Positions 5,764 through 7,272 of a stretch of DNA of 7,272 nt are shown in pieces (the stretch's first letter is position 1; each line of letters starts with the position of its first letter). This stretch comes from Methanolacinia sp964465295 (GTDB taxonomy: Archaea; Halobacteriota; Methanomicrobia; Methanomicrobiales; Methanomicrobiaceae). The stretch is taken from NCBI GenBank assembly GCA_964465295.1, contig CAYXKC010000078.1, positions 1 to 7,272 of the forward strand, given 5' to 3'. The notes under the pieces are model-generated. The model worked only from the letters and a program-made list of their open reading frames with translations. It did no database searches and was not told where the DNA came from. Position numbers and translations under genes: made by a program.

Positions 5764-6876
5764 ATGAAAAGGATCGCTATCGCACTGTTGGTCATGGCGG
5801 CCCTGGCAGCATCGGTTTCTGCATATGTATTCAATTACGATGTGCCTTCGACAATATACAAAGGTGAAGATATCTATATAGAAGGCACAAGCAATCTTCC
5901 TGCAGGAACAACGATCCGCCTTGTCCTCTACCAGCAGTTCGGAACAATAACAGAGGTTGAAAGAAATAAAATAATTATCCAGGATGAAGGTTACTGGAAT
6001 ACGGAATTCCATACCTCAGACCTTAAAGTAGGGAGATATAAGATCGCAGTTCCTTCAGAGGATACGGAGAATCTGGGGTCGAGTTCGGATTTTTATAAGA
6101 TGTTTGACATCGTCGACCGCTCATCTGAGATCCGGATTTCATCACCGCTTGTCCAGGAATATAACGGGAAGCTGGATATCTCCGGAAGAAGCACTACCCG
6201 CGAGGAAGCAGGAATCCAGATCCTGGTCGAAGGATCTTACGGGATAGTTTTTCCAAAACAGTGGGTAAGCACAGATTCGTCCGGCTATTTCAATGAGATT
6301 GTTACGATAGAGAATTCCGGTTTGTTCGAGGCCTTTTTTTATGATAATAAAGGTCTTATCACAAAGGTTGATTTTGAGGTGACGCCCGGTGCAATGACAC
6401 CTCAAAAGACTTCATCCGCAACTTCTGCCCCGACTCAGGGAGGAAGTGCTAATATTAAGCAGGCGCAGGCTTTTGCATCTTTCAGCTCCCCTGCATATTT
6501 TTCGGTGGTAACAAAACCTGGAATACTTGACATCTACACTTCTTCGGATAAGGACTGGGTTGTCTGCTACATCGGTGAAGATAAGGTGGAGTTTACTGTT
6601 GATTCGCATAATGACAAGTCAGCTGAAAAAGTAACCATCCCTGCAGAAGGGGGGACCGTATATGTCAAAGTATATCCTGCAGACGAATCCGAAAGCGGAT
6701 ATGTTACATTATATGCGGAGGGAGCTTCATCCATTACCGTATCAAGCGATGCAGACGGATTATTCAGCAGTACGACCAAAACGGGAAATGCCCAGAGCGG
6801 CCCTGAAATCTGGATATCTCTGTTTTCAGTAGGAATTGCTCTTTTTGTTGCATCCTATGCCATAAAAAGGCAATAA
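5764..6876 (+). CDS. Secreted, C-terminally anchored surface protein with Ig-like domains
   Basis: This 370-residue protein is likely exported and anchored in the membrane, with its bulk outside the cell. Residues 1-20 are a signal peptide (Lys-Arg, hydrophobic core, cleavage after ASVSA). Two beta-sandwich-like domains follow. The first (about 25-118) has YKGEDIYIEGTSNLPAGT and LKVGRYKIAVP, a pattern common in methanogen surface proteins. The second (about 120-207) repeats this plan, with GKLDISGRST and SGYFNEIVTI. A Ser/Thr/Gln-rich linker (about 208-232) leads to a third domain (about 238-328), and residues about 347-367 form a membrane helix followed by KRQ. I see no PGF-type sorting signal. 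Ligand or role is unknown; S-layer accessory or adhesion protein are guesses. No ribosome site precedes the ATG, so translation may be leaderless. Confidence 0.8.
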   Translation: MKRIAIALLVMAALAASVSAYVFNYDVPSTIYKGEDIYIEGTSNLPAGTTIRLVLYQQFGTITEVERNKIIIQDEGYWNTEFHTSDLKVGRYKIAVPSEDTENLGSSSDFYKMFDIVDRSSEIRISSPLVQEYNGKLDISGRSTTREEAGIQILVEGSYGIVFPKQWVSTDSSGYFNEIVTIENSGLFEAFFYDNKGLITKVDFEVTPGAMTPQKTSSATSAPTQGGSANIKQAQAFASFSSPAYFSVVTKPGILDIYTSSDKDWVVCYIGEDKVEFTVDSHNDKSAEKVTIPAEGGTVYVKVYPADESESGYVTLYAEGASSITVSSDADGLFSSTTKTGNAQSGPEIWISLFSVGIALFVASYAIKRQ

Positions 6877-6883
6877 CGCCACA

Positions 6884-6889
6884 TTTTTT
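6884..6889 (+). terminator. T6 run after the surface protein gene
   Basis: Six T follow the stop codon by seven bases, enough for archaeal termination. The run and the following AAT (to 6892) also sit about 25-32 nt before the tRNA 5' end, so the same bases could act as the TATA element of the tRNA gene. Confidence 0.5.
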
Positions 6890-6915
6890 AATCCGTAGAA
6901 TTAATGTATATGAGG

Positions 6916-6999
6916 GCCGAGATAGTCTAGTCCGGGAAGGCGGTGGCCTTGAAAGCCACTGGTGCTCGCACCTCGGGAGTTCAAATCTCTCTCTCGGCG
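6916..6999 (+). tRNA. tRNA-Ser(UGA)
   Basis: The 84-nt sequence folds fully. The acceptor stem is GCCGAGA/TCTCGGC (6916-6922, 6992-6998) with discriminator G6999. The D stem is GTC/GGC with A14 and G15. The anticodon stem is GTGGC/GCCAC (6943-6947, 6955-6959) around loop CTTGAAA with anticodon TGA (6950-6952). The long variable arm GGTGC/GCACC (6961-6972) is diagnostic of tRNA-Ser. The T stem is GGGAG/CTCTC with loop TTCAAAT. It decodes UCA and, by wobble, other UCN codons. CCA is not encoded, the discriminator G fits serine, and no intron is present. G15 (6930) is the base converted to archaeosine. A short T4 run (7000-7003) follows. Confidence 0.97.
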
Positions 7000-7034
7000 T
7001 TTTGTTAGATTGTGAATAAAATGTCCCTCAAACT

Positions 7035-7040
7035 GGAGGA
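7035..7040 (+). promoter_or_regulatory. Shine-Dalgarno site of hypC
   Basis: GGAGGA stands nine bases before the ATG at 7050 and fixes the start of the HypC frame. Confidence 0.7.
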
Positions 7041-7049
7041 ATTTAATTT

Positions 7050-7272
7050 ATGTGTATTGCTGTACCTGCCGAGGTTCTTGAGATAAAGGATGGCAACATA
7101 GCTGTTGTTGATTATGGCGATCTTCAGCAGGAGGTCCGTATAGATCTCGTAGATGTTGAAGTTGGAGAGTTCGTTCTTGTCCACGTGGGTTTTGCCATCC
7201 AGAAATTAAGCAGGGAGGATGCCCTGCAGACAAGGCAGATCTTTAAGGAAGTATATGCTGCAATGGAGGAAT
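7050..7272 (+). CDS. hypC: [NiFe] hydrogenase maturation chaperone HypC (3' end cut by window)
   Basis: HypC is a small cytosolic chaperone that, with HypD, carries the Fe(CN)2CO unit and hands it to the precursor of the hydrogenase large subunit. The 74 visible residues begin MCIAVPAEV; Cys2, exposed after methionine removal, is the essential ligand of the family. The OB-like core follows: IAVVDYGDLQQEVRIDLV, then VGEFVLVHVGFAIQKLSREDA, ending with the usual C-terminal helix. Full members have about 75-95 residues, and the last base in the window is T, so the stop may come at once. A good GGAGGA precedes the ATG. It lies 50 nt after tRNA-Ser on the same strand and could share its transcript or use its own promoter near 7010-7025. 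Methanogens need it for their several [NiFe] hydrogenases; other hyp genes are not in view. Confidence 0.93.
   Translation, partial: MCIAVPAEVLEIKDGNIAVVDYGDLQQEVRIDLVDVEVGEFVLVHVGFAIQKLSREDALQTRQIFKEVYAAMEE

Noticed and set aside
4749..6999. Functional link between RaSEA and the nearby tRNA-Ser
   Set aside because: The tRNA does carry the target G15, but nearly all archaeal tRNAs do, so the closeness is probably chance.

Overview
The window looks like chromosomal DNA of a euryarchaeal methanogen, most likely Methanomicrobiales. It carries an archaeal FtsZ2-type ftsZ paired with a CdrS-like ribbon-helix-helix gene, archaeal cobalamin genes (CobD-type decarboxylase and CobY), a TIGR00300 ornithine cyclodeaminase, the archaeosine radical-SAM enzyme RaSEA, a tRNA-Ser without encoded CCA, and HypC. 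No mobile element, CRISPR array, broken gene or rRNA was seen.

Layout: positions 1-220 hold no gene I can support. A hairpin with a T tract (221-246, minus strand) terminates the leftward unit. That unit is read cdrS-like then ftsZ. A GC-rich hairpin lies between the two genes. Upstream of cdrS is a cluster of TCTGACAAT repeats and symmetric boxes, the likely operator of this cell-division operon. It sits in a divergent promoter region (1671-1869). Rightward from there run a threonine-phosphate decarboxylase-type PLP enzyme, CobY, and the ornithine cyclodeaminase. These three form a tight plus-strand cluster. The first two are consecutive in nucleotide-loop assembly of cobalamin: aminopropanol phosphate supply, then GTP-dependent activation of adenosylcobinamide phosphate. 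The third makes proline from ornithine, so it is a metabolic neighbour rather than an obvious pathway partner.

The ornithine cyclodeaminase converges on RaSEA (minus strand) across 19 T-rich bases. RaSEA in turn diverges from a secreted, C-terminally anchored surface protein with only 28 bp between start codons. After that protein come a T6 terminator, tRNA-Ser(UGA), and hypC, which is cut by the window end.

Points most worth a second look are the operator array in front of cdrS-ftsZ, the probable non-canonical CTG start of cobY, the hairpin between cdrS and ftsZ, and the FtsZ C-terminal peptide as a possible SepF docking site. I see no wholly new multi-gene system here; the novelty is mainly regulatory.
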